NCBI RefSeq assembly: GCF_003815875.1
Contig: NZ_CP033924.1
Location: forward strand, 1,550,001 to 1,614,000
Length of the DNA: 64,000 bases
Reading direction: 5' to 3'
Source of the DNA: Chryseobacterium lactis
GTDB taxonomy: Bacteria > Bacteroidota > Bacteroidia > Flavobacteriales > Weeksellaceae
The position numbers and the translations under genes were made by a program. The notes beneath the pieces were generated by a model. That model had not been told where the DNA came from and searched no databases. It saw only the letters and a program-made list of their open reading frames with translations. Shown piece by piece: positions 7,207 through 16,644 of the stretch (position 1 is the first letter of the stretch; the number at the start of each line of letters is the position of its first letter).

Positions 7207-9249
7207 TCATTTATCATTGATCTTCAACAGAAATGCATACTCCAATGCATCTTCCTTCAGCGATTCAAATCTTCCGCTGGCGCCTCCATGTCCTGAGCTC
7301 ATGTCTGTTTTGAAGACCAGAATATTATCGTTTGTCTTTAATTCTCTAAGTTTGGCAGTCCACTTCGCAGGTTCCCAATACTGTACCTGAGAGTCATGGA
7401 ATCCCGTTGTAATAAGCATATGCGGATAATCCTTGGCTTCCACATTGTCATAAGGAGAATATTCCTTCATATATTGATAATATTCCTTATCATTAGGATT
7501 TCCCCATTCGTCGTACTCTCCGGTTGTTAGAGGAATCGTATCATCCAACATCGTAGTAACAACGTCTACAAAAGGGACCTGCGCTACAATCCCGTTGAAT
7601 AACTGAGGTTCGTAATTCACGACAGCTCCTACCAAAAGTCCACCGGCACTTCCGCCCATGGCATACATATGCTTGGATGATGTATAATTTTCTTTTACTA
7701 AATATTTTCCGGCATCAATAAAGTCAAAGAAAGTATTTTTCTTAAACAGCATTTTCCCGTCTTCATACCATTCCCTTCCAAGGTATTCTCCACCACGGAT
7801 GTGAGCGATGGCATAAATGAAACCTCTGTCTAAAATTGATAATCTTACATTCGAAAAACTTGCATCTACCGTATGTCCATAACTTCCGTATCCATACAAA
7901 AGAAGTGGCGTGTCAGCAGATTTCTTTGTGTCTTTATGATAGACAAGAGAAATAGGCACTTTTGTTTTTCCATCTCTGGAATCGGCCCAGATCCTTTCAG
8001 AAATATAATTTTCAGGGAAGAACTTACCGCCCAATACTTCCTGTTGTTTCAGAAGCTCAGTGGTATTGTCCTTCATATTATACTCGTATGTAGAGCTTGG
8101 TTGTGTTAAGGAAGTATACCCATAACGTAAAACCTCTGTGTCAAACTCGAGGTTAATTCCGATATAAGCAGTGTAGGTTGGATCAGAGAATGGTAAATAA
8201 TGAGACTTTTGTGTTTTCTCATCAATAATTTTGATTTGTAATAAACCTCTTTCTCTTTCCTCAAGAACCAGATAATCTCTAAAAATCTCAAAACCTTCCA
8301 ATAATACTTCAGCACGATGTGGGATAACATCCACCCAGTTTTCCATGCCGCAGTTGTCGATCTTTGTTTTTACGATTTTAAAATTGAAAGCATCATCAGC
8401 ATTGGTAATGATATAAAACTCATCTTCGTAATGTTCTACCGAATATTCCAAATCGTCTATTCTTGGCTGAATCACTGTCCATTCTGCGAAAACATTGTCA
8501 GAAGGGATAAAGCGATGCTCATCGGAAATCGTGCTGGAACTTGCGATGAAAATATATTGAAGAGATTTTGTTTTAAAAACGTTAACGTCAAAAGTTTCAT
8601 CCTCTTCATGGAAAATAAGAACGTCTTCCGAAGAATCTGTTCCCAGTTCATGTCTGTACACCTGAAATGCACGAAGGCTTTTATCCTTTCTGATATAAAA
8701 AACATGCTTGTTGTCATTGGCCCATACCGCTTTTCCCGTAGTATTGGGAATGACATCCGCAAGAATCTCTCCGGTTTTTAGATTTTTGAAGTTTAAAGTA
8801 TAGATTCTTCTTCCCACATTATCTGCCGAAAAAGAAGCCAGCTCATTACCTGGACTTACGGCAACACTTCCAACCTCAAAGAAATCTTCACCTTCCGCCA
8901 GAATATTAACGTCCAGTACAATTTCTTCAGGATTGTCAAGACTAGTATGTTTTCTACAGAAAATAGGGTATTCTTTGCCTTCTTCATAACGAACAATGTA
9001 CCAGTATCCATTGAAGAAATAAGGAAGAGATTCGTCATCTTTTTTGTAACGGGCTTTCATCTCTTCGAAAAGTTGCTCCTGAAGTTCTTCCGTGTCTTTC
9101 ATGATGAATTCTTCGTAAGCATTTTCCTCTTCAAGATATTTAATGACTTCGGGATTTTCCCTTTCATTAAGCCAGAAGTAGTTGTCTGTCCTTCTGTCGC
9201 TATGAGTTTCTAGTATTTTTTCTATTTTTTTTGCCTGTGGAGCTCTCAT
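7207..9249 (-). CDS. ptrB: oligopeptidase B, S9 family serine peptidase
   Basis: At 680 residues this matches prolyl-oligopeptidase-family enzymes: an N-terminal beta-propeller of about 400 residues, then an alpha/beta-hydrolase domain. The nucleophile is in YAMGGSAGGLLVGA (Ser about 533), the Asp is near TTGFHDSQVQYWEP (about 618) and the His is in DMSSGHGGASGRFE (about 652). RGGEYLGREWYEDGK is also typical of oligopeptidase B. No signal peptide is present, so it is probably cytoplasmic, cleaving short peptides after basic residues. It lies 15 bases upstream of the four-helix-bundle gene on the same strand. Confidence 0.92.
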   Translation of the reverse strand: MRAPQAKKIEKILETHSDRRTDNYFWLNERENPEVIKYLEEENAYEEFIMKDTEELQEQLFEEMKARYKKDDESLPYFFNGYWYIVRYEEGKEYPIFCRKHTSLDNPEEIVLDVNILAEGEDFFEVGSVAVSPGNELASFSADNVGRRIYTLNFKNLKTGEILADVIPNTTGKAVWANDNKHVFYIRKDKSLRAFQVYRHELGTDSSEDVLIFHEEDETFDVNVFKTKSLQYIFIASSSTISDEHRFIPSDNVFAEWTVIQPRIDDLEYSVEHYEDEFYIITNADDAFNFKIVKTKIDNCGMENWVDVIPHRAEVLLEGFEIFRDYLVLEERERGLLQIKIIDEKTQKSHYLPFSDPTYTAYIGINLEFDTEVLRYGYTSLTQPSSTYEYNMKDNTTELLKQQEVLGGKFFPENYISERIWADSRDGKTKVPISLVYHKDTKKSADTPLLLYGYGSYGHTVDASFSNVRLSILDRGFIYAIAHIRGGEYLGREWYEDGKMLFKKNTFFDFIDAGKYLVKENYTSSKHMYAMGGSAGGLLVGAVVNYEPQLFNGIVAQVPFVDVVTTMLDDTIPLTTGEYDEWGNPNDKEYYQYMKEYSPYDNVEAKDYPHMLITTGFHDSQVQYWEPAKWTAKLRELKTNDNILVFKTDMSSGHGGASGRFESLKEDALEYAFLLKINDK

Positions 9250-9339
9250 CCGAATATTTTAAATGGGGTTACGTCCTGACATTTTTAAGTGATAAATGCA
9301 GACGTTTTGTTTTAATGTTAATTCTTGTTCAAATATAAG

Positions 9340-9367
9340 AAAGGCTACCAGATTTTTGATAGCCTTT
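9340..9367 (-). terminator. terminator of the T9SS cargo gene
   Basis: AAAGGCTA (9340-9347) pairs with TAGCCTTT (9360-9367) across a 12-base loop, just past the stop of the minus-strand gene ending at 9390. Confidence 0.65.
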
Positions 9368-9389
9368 TCATTAATATTGGATAATAAGA

Positions 9390-10529
9390 TTATTTTTTTA
9401 TGGTTTTAATCGTTTTGACGCTTCCGTCCTTCAATCTTAAAGTAATGAAATAAAGTCCTTCTTTCAAATCTTTCAGATACAATAAAGAGGTAGGCTTTTC
9501 AATTGTTTTTACTAATTTACCCGAACTCTCTGTAATAGAAATTGATTTTACATCGGATATATCAGAGATGGTAAGCTCATCACTAAAGGGATTAGGTGAT
9601 ACGGCGATTTTCTTTTTGTTATCGGTTATTTCATGAGTTGATAACAAGGTATCGTCATAGGTTGAAATCTGAAACTCACCATTACCTGTATCAGGTGAAT
9701 ATTTCCAAACATTTACATACAGAGTAGTTCCCGGAGTTTGTCCTGTTAAAGAAAGCAGTGAGAAATACCCCTCTCCATCATCTTCATTACAGTCTATTTC
9801 TGTTAAAGCCCCACATGTTCCGCTATACACACTAAGCACGCTGTCATCAAAATCAGAACCTGAAGCTTGACGGGTTTCTATTTTAAGGTTTCCACTTTGC
9901 GGTACTATGACCGTGAACCATACATTCTCCACAGCGTCTGAATTACACGCAGGTAAAGAACCTTCTGTTGTTGCTCCGTTATTGCTTGCGGTGATTACTC
10001 CCGATGCGAAATCTGAACCAGCAGTTAGAGAGATTGCTCCGGTACAATTGTCATTGGCTGGTGGGATAGGGTCATAAGCTGAAATCTGAAACTCTCCGCT
10101 GTCTACAGTGTCACTATATTTCCAAACATTAATGTACAAAGTAGTCCCTGGAGTTTGTCCGGTTAAAGAAATTAGTGAGAAGTAGCCTTGACCACCATCA
10201 TCATCACAGTCGATTTCAGTTAAAGAGCCACAAGCCCCTGTATAAACATTAAGTACGCTGTCGTCAAAATCAGAACCTGAAGCTTCGCGTGTTTCTATCT
10301 TCAGGTTTCCACTTTGTGGTACTACGACTTTAAACCACACATTTTCTACTGCGTCTGAATTACATGAAGGTGCAGAGCCGTCAGTGGTCGCTCCGGTATT
10401 GTTCGATGTGATGGCTCCCGATGAGAAGTCTGTGCCAACAGGTAAGGAAGTTGCTCCTGTACAATCGTCATTTTGTGCATTTACAAATACAATTGTGAAT
10501 AAAAATAAAGAAAGTAGTAATTTTTTCAT
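9390..10529 (-). CDS. T9SS-secreted protein with two tandem beta-sandwich repeats
   Basis: It starts with the signal peptide MKKLLLSLFLFTIVFVNAQ. Two repeats of about 135 residues follow (about 20-155 and 156-290), each opening with NDxCTGAxSL and containing NSDAVENVWF, SGNLKIETR, ASGSDFDDSVL, CGxLTEIDC and TPGTTLYxNVWKYS. The C-terminal segment (about 305-379) is a type A T9SS sorting domain: VSPNPFSDELTI ... LKDLKEGLYFITLRLKDGS. The repeats look like carbohydrate- or pre-peptidase-type beta-sandwich modules. It is therefore exported by T9SS and anchored or released at the surface; the ligand is unknown. Confidence 0.9.
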   Translation of the reverse strand: MKKLLLSLFLFTIVFVNAQNDDCTGATSLPVGTDFSSGAITSNNTGATTDGSAPSCNSDAVENVWFKVVVPQSGNLKIETREASGSDFDDSVLNVYTGACGSLTEIDCDDDGGQGYFSLISLTGQTPGTTLYINVWKYSDTVDSGEFQISAYDPIPPANDNCTGAISLTAGSDFASGVITASNNGATTEGSLPACNSDAVENVWFTVIVPQSGNLKIETRQASGSDFDDSVLSVYSGTCGALTEIDCNEDDGEGYFSLLSLTGQTPGTTLYVNVWKYSPDTGNGEFQISTYDDTLLSTHEITDNKKKIAVSPNPFSDELTISDISDVKSISITESSGKLVKTIEKPTSLLYLKDLKEGLYFITLRLKDGSVKTIKTIKK

Positions 10530-10644
10530 ATTGAAAGTTTTACTAAATATAATAAAAATCTCAGTAAGGTGAAAAAAATGATTTCCTAATTAATTGATTT
10601 CTACTATTGGAAGAATATTTTAATTTTGTTTTTTGATATAAAAA

Positions 10645-10672
10645 AACCATCCTTTCCTAAGAAAAGATGGTT
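10645..10672 (-). terminator. terminator of hemD
   Basis: On the minus strand AACCATCTTTTC-TTAG-GAAAGGATGGTT forms a stem with one wobble pair, followed by seven T residues. It is 23 bases beyond the hemD stop. Confidence 0.88.
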
Positions 10673-10694
10673 GATTGTATTTTTATACTAAAGA

Positions 10695-11444
10695 CTATTT
10701 GTGAAGAGCTTTAATATATTTTTCAAGGGCCATTGTCATGGAAGGAGTTTCCTTCGTAGGCGCCATTAAATCTACTTTTAATCCTGCTTCTTCAGCAGCA
10801 GCCAAGGTCGTGTTTCCAAAAACTCCGATCTTTGTTTCTTCCTGTTTAAACTCCGGGAAATTTTGCTGCAGAGACTTGATTCCTTGTGGGCTGAAGAAAA
10901 TCAACATATCATAATCCTTGATGTTGATATCTGTAAGATCACTGCATACAGTACGGTACATGATTGCTCTTGTCCATTCTACATTGGCTGAATCTAAAGT
11001 TTTTACAATATCCGGGCTTAAAACATCTGAAGATGGCAACAGATACTTTTCAGCAGGGAATTTTTTGAAAAGAGGAAGCAGGTCAGAGAAGTTTTTCTCC
11101 CCAAAGCTGATTTTTCTCTTTCTATACACAATGTGCTTTTGAAGATAGTTGGCAATTGCTTCCGACTGGCAGATGTATCTCATCGTATCCGGAACCGCAA
11201 AACGCAGCTCTTCCGCAAGTCTGAAGTAATGGTCAATCGCATTTTTACTGGTAAAAATTATACCGGTATATTGCGTTAAATCTATTTTTTGTGTTCTAAG
11301 TTCTTTATTGTCAACTCCTTCAACGTGGATAAATGGACGGAAATCAATCTTTATTTTTTCCTTCTTGGCTATATCCAAATATGGAGAAGACTCACTAGGC
11401 GCTGGTTGAGAAACCAATATGGACTTTATTCTCATCATTGACAT
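10695..11444 (-). CDS. hemD: uroporphyrinogen-III synthase
   Basis: The 249-residue protein has the weakly conserved two-lobed HemD pattern: an N-terminal VSQPAP, FTSKNAIDHYF, a central FPAEKYLLPSSDVLSPDIV, YRTVCSD, and C-terminal LIFFSPQGIKSLQQNFPE with GVFGNTTLAAAEEAGLK. It cyclises hydroxymethylbilane to uroporphyrinogen III in heme biosynthesis. The start lies 3 bases after the DUF4271 stop, indicating one transcript; this gene pair recurs in Flavobacteriia. Several in-frame ATGs exist at the start (MSMM). Confidence 0.88.
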   Translation of the reverse strand: MSMMRIKSILVSQPAPSESSPYLDIAKKEKIKIDFRPFIHVEGVDNKELRTQKIDLTQYTGIIFTSKNAIDHYFRLAEELRFAVPDTMRYICQSEAIANYLQKHIVYRKRKISFGEKNFSDLLPLFKKFPAEKYLLPSSDVLSPDIVKTLDSANVEWTRAIMYRTVCSDLTDINIKDYDMLIFFSPQGIKSLQQNFPEFKQEETKIGVFGNTTLAAAEEAGLKVDLMAPTKETPSMTMALEKYIKALHK

Positions 11445-11447
11445 TTA

Positions 11448-12116
11448 TTAAAAAAATAACAACTTCCAAAGCAGTAATATTGGTGCAATTTGGAGGGTGC
11501 AAATATACAAAAATTTATAATACCATTTCTCCGGAAGAATCTTGTTCTTGTGAAATAAATAGAAAAATACCTTAAAAACGAATACAAAAGAAAAGAAGAA
11601 AATGTAATACAAAAACATTTTATTTCTGTCAATAGGGAAGTAATAGTGGGTTACACATAAAATTATTAACAAAAATGAAAGGATGAAGTAAAATTTTGTG
11701 GAGGTAAAATAAAATATAGACCATTTTTTACCATCCCCTATACTTTGATAAAATAAAAACCCCAATGTTGATTTAATGATATAAAAAAACAAAACTGCCA
11801 GTAAAGTATATCCGAATTTGTTCAATTGATACCCCAAAAGCTGAAGATCGGCAATGTATTTCGGTACAATAGGGATGTACTGCGAAATCAAAATGGATAA
11901 CGTGAGAGTCATCACACATGAGGTGATAATCCAACTGGGCAGGTTATTACTTGCATCAAAATATTTCTGAAGCAAAAAATCTTTAAGGCTCGCATCTCTT
12001 TCTATAATGTTCATCATAAACACATATAAAAATATACAGCCTACCAGAATAAAGATTACCCAATCATTGTTCTCGGGTATTCTTATATGGTTAACAAAGT
12101 TTTGTGACGACGGCAA
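11448..12116 (-). CDS. DUF4271 integral membrane protein
   Basis: The 222-residue protein has about six hydrophobic segments and resembles the DUF4271 family found beside hemD in Bacteroidota. The frame begins with a TTG codon (MPSSQNFVNHIRIPENNDW); the next in-frame Met, in FMMNII, would delete the first TM segment, so the TTG start is preferred. The function is unknown. The constant linkage to hemD suggests a membrane-associated job linked to heme supply, but this is inference. Confidence 0.82.
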   Translation of the reverse strand: MPSSQNFVNHIRIPENNDWVIFILVGCIFLYVFMMNIIERDASLKDFLLQKYFDASNNLPSWIITSCVMTLTLSILISQYIPIVPKYIADLQLLGYQLNKFGYTLLAVLFFYIIKSTLGFLFYQSIGDGKKWSIFYFTSTKFYFILSFLLIILCVTHYYFPIDRNKMFLYYIFFFSFVFVFKVFFYLFHKNKILPEKWYYKFLYICTLQIAPILLLWKLLFF

Positions 12117-12341
12117 AATTTATTTTTTTTTATTTTTTATTTAACGATAAATAACACAGACTTGGCATAGATTTTAAGTAGTACCTGATCTGTAAATTTG
12201 TTGTTACCATATATTTTCCCATCGATGTTTGCATGATTCAGATTTGTTAAATAAAAGTTTCTGGCTCATTCGCTTCATCTGTGAGGAATATTTTTGCAAA
12301 ATTATAGATTATTTTGTATAAAATAAAAAGGTTAAATAAAC

Positions 12342-12349
12342 TATCTTTG
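12342..12349 (+). promoter_or_regulatory. -7 element TATCTTTG of the DPM1-like gene
   Basis: TATCTTTG matches the Bacteroidota TAnnTTTG -7 consensus and lies 10 bases before the chosen ATG. The -33 match is poor (a TTG with a 25-base spacer). Confidence 0.55.
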
Positions 12350-12358
12350 CAAACTGAA

Positions 12359-13075
12359 ATGAAAAAACTCGTCATCATCCCGACATACAACGAAAAGGAA
12401 AATATTGAAAATATTATTTCCGCAGTTTTTGCATTGGAAGATGACTTTCATATTTTGGTTGTGGATGACTCGTCTCCGGACGGGACTGCAGAGATCGTGA
12501 AGGAGTTGCAGAGAAAATATCCACATTATCTTCACTTGTCAATAAGACATGTGAAAGATGGTTTGGGAAAGGCTTATATCCATGGATTTAAATGGGCTAT
12601 CGAAAATAAATATGATTATATTTTTGAGATGGATGCCGATTTTTCACACAATCCGAATGACTTGCCTAAACTTTTTGAAGCTTGTTTGAAAGCGGATATG
12701 GCCATAGGATCTCGCTACTCAAAAGGGGTAAATGTTGTGAACTGGCCAATGGGAAGAGTTCTGCTTTCTTATTTTGCATCAAAATATGTGAGATTTGTAT
12801 TAGGACTTCCGATTCATGATACTACAGCAGGTTTTGTTTGCTTTTCGAGAAAGGTATTAGACGAAATCGGCCTGGATAATGTAAGGTTAAAGGGATATGG
12901 ATTTCAGATAGAAATGAAATTCAGAGCTTATAAAAAAGGTTTTAAAATTGTAGAAGTTCCTATTATATTTACAAACAGAATTCTCGGAGAAAGCAAAATG
13001 AATGGTGGCATCATTCATGAAGCTGTTTTCGGTGTTTTAAATTTAAAATGGAAATCAATTATCAACAGGCTATAA
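12359..13075 (+). CDS. polyprenol monophosphomannose synthase-like GT2
   Basis: I start at ATG 12359 (MKKLVIIPTYNEKENIENII) because a TATCTTTG promoter -7 element lies at 12342-12349, inside any longer frame. The 238-residue GT2 domain has IPTYNE, VVDDSSPDGT, the DAD metal motif in EMDADFSHNP, GSRYSKG and TTAGFVCFSRKVL, all typical of dolichol-phosphate mannose synthases. No C-terminal TM pair is present, as in short soluble DPM1 forms. It likely transfers mannose (or another hexose) from a nucleotide donor to a polyprenyl phosphate. It heads the run DUF4296-tgt-lptF. Confidence 0.9.
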   Translation: MKKLVIIPTYNEKENIENIISAVFALEDDFHILVVDDSSPDGTAEIVKELQRKYPHYLHLSIRHVKDGLGKAYIHGFKWAIENKYDYIFEMDADFSHNPNDLPKLFEACLKADMAIGSRYSKGVNVVNWPMGRVLLSYFASKYVRFVLGLPIHDTTAGFVCFSRKVLDEIGLDNVRLKGYGFQIEMKFRAYKKGFKIVEVPIIFTNRILGESKMNGGIIHEAVFGVLNLKWKSIINRL

Positions 13076-13159
13076 ATAAGGAACACCGTTAATTGTTCTT
13101 TAAGAAGAATAATATCGTGCGAATTTTTATCAGAGCATTAGAAATGTAAAATTAAACAG

Positions 13160-13528
13160 ATGAAAAAGCTGATCTTTATTTTCGTTTTATTGGGACTGTT
13201 TTCATGCAGCGATTTTATCGATAAGCCTAAAAATCTGATCGATGAAAATGTTATGGCTGAAGTTATAGCGGATCTGATGCTGAATGAGCAAGCAACTTTT
13301 ATGTATCAGAACAAAAATATGGAAGCAGGGACAAGATTTATCCTGAAATCTCACCATGTGAAACCTGATGATTTTGTAGAAAGCTTTAAATACTACATCA
13401 TCAAAGAAAAAATGGAAGGAATCACCAACGATGCACAGGCGATTTTGTTGAAAAAAGACTCTAAAGCAGCCAAATATGTAAAGGACAAAGCCAATCAGAA
13501 TGGAAATCCTGCCCCTTTGGTGAGGTAA
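13160..13528 (+). CDS. DUF4296 lipoprotein
   Basis: The 122-residue product starts MKKLIFIFVLLGLFSC, a lipoprotein signal with lipobox LFSC. The mature part matches the DUF4296 pattern: LIDENVMAEVIADLMLNEQA and a helical body ending in a polar tail. The family is Bacteroidota-specific with unknown function. It stands 84 bases after the glycosyltransferase and 69 before tgt, on the same strand. Confidence 0.88.
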   Translation: MKKLIFIFVLLGLFSCSDFIDKPKNLIDENVMAEVIADLMLNEQATFMYQNKNMEAGTRFILKSHHVKPDDFVESFKYYIIKEKMEGITNDAQAILLKKDSKAAKYVKDKANQNGNPAPLVR

Positions 13529-13597
13529 TATTGAAGATGCAGGTTCTACCTGGAAAAAGACGAATCGCTAAAAGCGGTAAATTATAAAGTACGACGA

Positions 13598-14728
13598 ATG
13601 AAATTTTTTAATATAGAAAAAACCTCTGAAGGAAAAGCAAGAGCAGGGGAGATCACCACAGATCACGGGAAAATTCAAACTCCCATTTTTATGCCTGTGG
13701 GAACTGTAGCAAGTGTGAAAACAGTTCATCAGAGAGAATTAAAAGAAGACATCAAGGCCCAGATTATTTTGGGTAATACGTATCACCTTTACCTTCGTCC
13801 GGGAATGGAAACCATGCAGGATGCAGGTGGACTCCATAAATTCATGAACTGGGATCTTCCTATTCTTACCGATTCAGGAGGTTTTCAGGTATTTTCGTTG
13901 GCAAGCAACAGAAAGATGACCGAAGAAGGAGCGAGATTCAAATCTCATATTGACGGAAGTTATCATATGTTTTCTCCCGAAAGATCCATGGAAATTCAAA
14001 GACAGATCGGAGCCGATATTTTCATGGCTTTCGATGAATGTACTCCTTATCCTTGCGAATACAATCAGGCAAAATCATCAATGGAACTGACGCATCGCTG
14101 GCTAAAGAGATGTATCGACTGGACCAATGATAATCCTGAAATATATGGTCATAAACAAAGACTTTTCCCAATTGTTCAGGGATCAACCTATTCGGATTTA
14201 AGAAAAATATCCGCCGAAGTAATTTCTGAAGCCGGAGCTGAAGGAAATGCCATCGGAGGCTTATCTGTAGGTGAACCTGAAGAAGAAATGTACAGAATCA
14301 CTGACGAAGTGACAGACATCCTTCCAAAAGAAAAACCAAGATACCTTATGGGAGTTGGAACTCCATGGAATATTTTAGAATCTATCGGTCTGGGAATTGA
14401 TATGATGGATTGCGTAATGCCTACAAGAAATGCAAGAAATGCAATGCTCTTCACATGGCAGGGCGTGATGAATCTTAAAAATGAAAAGTGGAAGCGTGAT
14501 TTTTCACCTTTAGACGAGTTTGGAACCAGCTTTGTAGATAAGGAATATTCAAAAGCATACCTTCGCCATCTGTTTGTATCAAAAGAATATCTGGCCAAGC
14601 AAATCGCTTCAATTCATAATCTTGCCTTCTATCTTGATTTGGTGAAAGTAGCAAGAGAACACATCATCGCGGGAGATTTTTATCAGTGGAAAGATTCGGT
14701 AGTTCCGGTTTTAAGACAAAGACTATAA
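13598..14728 (+). CDS. tgt: queuine/preQ1 tRNA-guanine transglycosylase
   Basis: This full-length (376 residues) TIM-barrel enzyme exchanges G34 of GUN-anticodon tRNAs for a queuosine precursor. Visible family motifs are ILGNTYHLYLRPG, LTDSGGFQVFSLA (catalytic Asp about 91), IVQGS, GGLSVGEP and GIDMMDCVMPTRNARN (nucleophile Asp about 268). The usual CxCxxC zinc ligands near residue 305 are absent: the segment reads SPLDEFGTSFVDKEYSKAYL, while the later IHN His is kept. The next gene starts 6 bases on, so tgt and the permease are probably one transcript. Confidence 0.95.
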   Translation: MKFFNIEKTSEGKARAGEITTDHGKIQTPIFMPVGTVASVKTVHQRELKEDIKAQIILGNTYHLYLRPGMETMQDAGGLHKFMNWDLPILTDSGGFQVFSLASNRKMTEEGARFKSHIDGSYHMFSPERSMEIQRQIGADIFMAFDECTPYPCEYNQAKSSMELTHRWLKRCIDWTNDNPEIYGHKQRLFPIVQGSTYSDLRKISAEVISEAGAEGNAIGGLSVGEPEEEMYRITDEVTDILPKEKPRYLMGVGTPWNILESIGLGIDMMDCVMPTRNARNAMLFTWQGVMNLKNEKWKRDFSPLDEFGTSFVDKEYSKAYLRHLFVSKEYLAKQIASIHNLAFYLDLVKVAREHIIAGDFYQWKDSVVPVLRQRL

Positions 14729-14734
14729 AAGCAT

Positions 14735-15847
14735 ATGTTTAAAATTATAGACAAATATATCATCAAAAAATATCTTGGAACTTTTAGTTTCATGCTGGTG
14801 CTATTGTCTATTGTAGTACTTGTGATTGACGTTCAACAAAAGATCCCGAGAATTGAAAATGCTAAGGCAATTGATCCAAAACTTGACCTTACATACTTTC
14901 TGATTCATTTTTACCCTTTCTGGATCATTAATCTTGTGGTAACGTTTCTTTCAATTCTGGTATTTATTACAGTGATTTACTTCACGTCCAGAATGGCCAA
15001 TAATACTGAAATTGTAGCGATTATCAGTAGTGGTGCAAGCTTTCACAGGTTTTCCAAACCTTATTTGTATACTTCCATTTTACTTGCTGTAATGGCGCTT
15101 CTTGTCTATCATATGGTTCTTCCATGGGCTAATATAAAGAAGAATGAGCTGGAAGCTTACACCTATAATGCGGCCAATAAAGAAAAGATTCTGGGAACTG
15201 CACCTGCATCTTCGCAGCTCAGTAAAACGGAATATATTTTTGTTGATTCCTGGAATAAAAGAGAAAAAAGAGGTTCCAGCTTTGTCTATCAAAAATTTGA
15301 TAAAGACCGGAAGATGATTTATGAGTTGAAGGCAAGCGATGTATATTGGGATAATACCAAAAAGCAGTTTGTCTTAAACAATTATTACGAAAAAACCATC
15401 AATAAAGACAATACGGAAAAGCTGGGCCATGGAACTGAGTTAACAAGAAACTACAGCCATTCTCCGGAAGAGCTTTTCCCGAACGAACTTCTAGGACAGA
15501 ACAAAACAACCCCGGAGCTTCTGAAATTTATTGAGAGGGAAAAAGCGAGAGGAAACAGTAACCTGAATTCTTACCTGAATGAACTTCACCAAAGAACCTC
15601 AATGCCAGTTTCTATTATCATTCTTACATTCCTGGCTCTGTCGCTCTCTTCTCAAAAGAAAAGGGGAGGACTGGGAGTTAATCTGGCGATAGGAATTTCA
15701 CTGGCATTCCTCTTTGTGTTCTCATTTGAAGCGTTAAAAGTGGTTTCAGAGAATAAAAGCTTACCACCTGCATTGGCAATGTGGCTTCCCAATTTGGTAT
15801 TTCTTCCACTTACCCTTTATCTTTACATTAAAAGAGCCAATCAGTAA
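14735..15847 (+). CDS. LptF/LptG-family permease
   Basis: The 370-residue protein has the LptF/G architecture: N-terminal IIDKYIIKKYLGTFSFML, three N-terminal TM segments, a periplasmic beta-jellyroll region (about 140-270), and three C-terminal TM segments with the motif LHQRTSMPVSIIILTFLALSL before them. In LPS export these permeases pair with LptB to move LPS from the inner membrane to the LptC/A bridge. Only one permease gene is seen here. Its 3' end overlaps that of convergent birA by 7 bases. Confidence 0.9.
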   Translation: MFKIIDKYIIKKYLGTFSFMLVLLSIVVLVIDVQQKIPRIENAKAIDPKLDLTYFLIHFYPFWIINLVVTFLSILVFITVIYFTSRMANNTEIVAIISSGASFHRFSKPYLYTSILLAVMALLVYHMVLPWANIKKNELEAYTYNAANKEKILGTAPASSQLSKTEYIFVDSWNKREKRGSSFVYQKFDKDRKMIYELKASDVYWDNTKKQFVLNNYYEKTINKDNTEKLGHGTELTRNYSHSPEELFPNELLGQNKTTPELLKFIEREKARGNSNLNSYLNELHQRTSMPVSIIILTFLALSLSSQKKRGGLGVNLAIGISLAFLFVFSFEALKVVSENKSLPPALAMWLPNLVFLPLTLYLYIKRANQ

Positions 15848-16557
15848 AGGAGTTTTACTTCTTTGTGATAAAAAGAACGGATACCGTCATTTTCCAGTTC
15901 GATCCAGAGTTCTCCCTTTTCGTCTGCATTTCGTATGATGCCATTTTGTCGCTCTTTTTCAATTTCAAAGACCGATATCTCATCTTTGCGGAATAAATTC
16001 TGGTTAAAGTCTTCGAGGATTTCTTTTTCTGAAGGGATATTCTTCAGTCTTTCAGACAAATATTCATGAAGTTGTAATGCAAGGTCTTCACGGTCAAATT
16101 CTTTGCCTGTCTGGGTCAGGAGTGAACCTGCATTGGATATTTCATCAAATTTATCCTGAAGAATATTAATTCCGCTTCCGATGATGAAATAATTATTTTG
16201 ATTAATTTTTTTCTTTTCGATCAAAATCCCGACGATTTTTTTACCTTTAAGGATAATATCATTCGGCCATTTAATTTTTACATCATAATCAGCCAAATTG
16301 GCAAGGAAATCCCTGATAATAATTGCGGTATAATAATTGAATATAAAGTCGGAGCACAAGATGTTTTGAGTATTCACTGCCAGCGTATAAGCAAGGTTTT
16401 TTTCGGCAGTCTGAGTCCACACATTTCCATACTGACCGCGACCTTTTGTCTGATTAAAAGTATGTAGTCCTAAAAAATCTGAATTTTCGTAAAGTAAAAA
16501 CTTTGATATTTCGTCATTAGTAGAAGAACATTCTTTCAGGTAGAATAGTTGGCTCAT
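15841..16557 (-). CDS. birA: biotin--[acetyl-CoA-carboxylase] ligase
   Basis: This is the catalytic-only class (238 residues, no N-terminal HTH), so it is unlikely to act as a repressor. Motifs are LKECSSTNDEISKFL, FNQTKGRGQYGNVW (biotinyl-AMP loop GRGQ), IKWPNDIILKGKKIVGILIE and IIGSGINI. It activates biotin to biotinyl-AMP and attaches it to carrier lysines. It is divergent from rsfS across 87 bases. Confidence 0.93.
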   Translation of the reverse strand: MSQLFYLKECSSTNDEISKFLLYENSDFLGLHTFNQTKGRGQYGNVWTQTAEKNLAYTLAVNTQNILCSDFIFNYYTAIIIRDFLANLADYDVKIKWPNDIILKGKKIVGILIEKKKINQNNYFIIGSGINILQDKFDEISNAGSLLTQTGKEFDREDLALQLHEYLSERLKNIPSEKEILEDFNQNLFRKDEISVFEIEKERQNGIIRNADEKGELWIELENDGIRSFYHKEVKLLY

Positions 16558-16616
16558 TTAAGAAAACTTTAAGACATTAAGGGGGTAAAAGTAAGGTTAA
16601 AGTAAAGAAAAAACAA

Positions 16617-16624
16617 TAAATTTG
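16617..16624 (+). promoter_or_regulatory. -7 element TAAATTTG upstream of rsfS-ftsH
   Basis: TAAATTTG fits TAnnTTTG and lies 20 bases before the rsfS ATG. A clear TTTG -33 box is not visible at the expected spacing. Confidence 0.5.
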
Positions 16625-16644
16625 CAGATTATAGTATTTTTTTA

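Noticed and set aside
14188..14598. 136-residue minus-strand frame
   Set aside because: Antisense shadow of the conserved tgt coding sequence.
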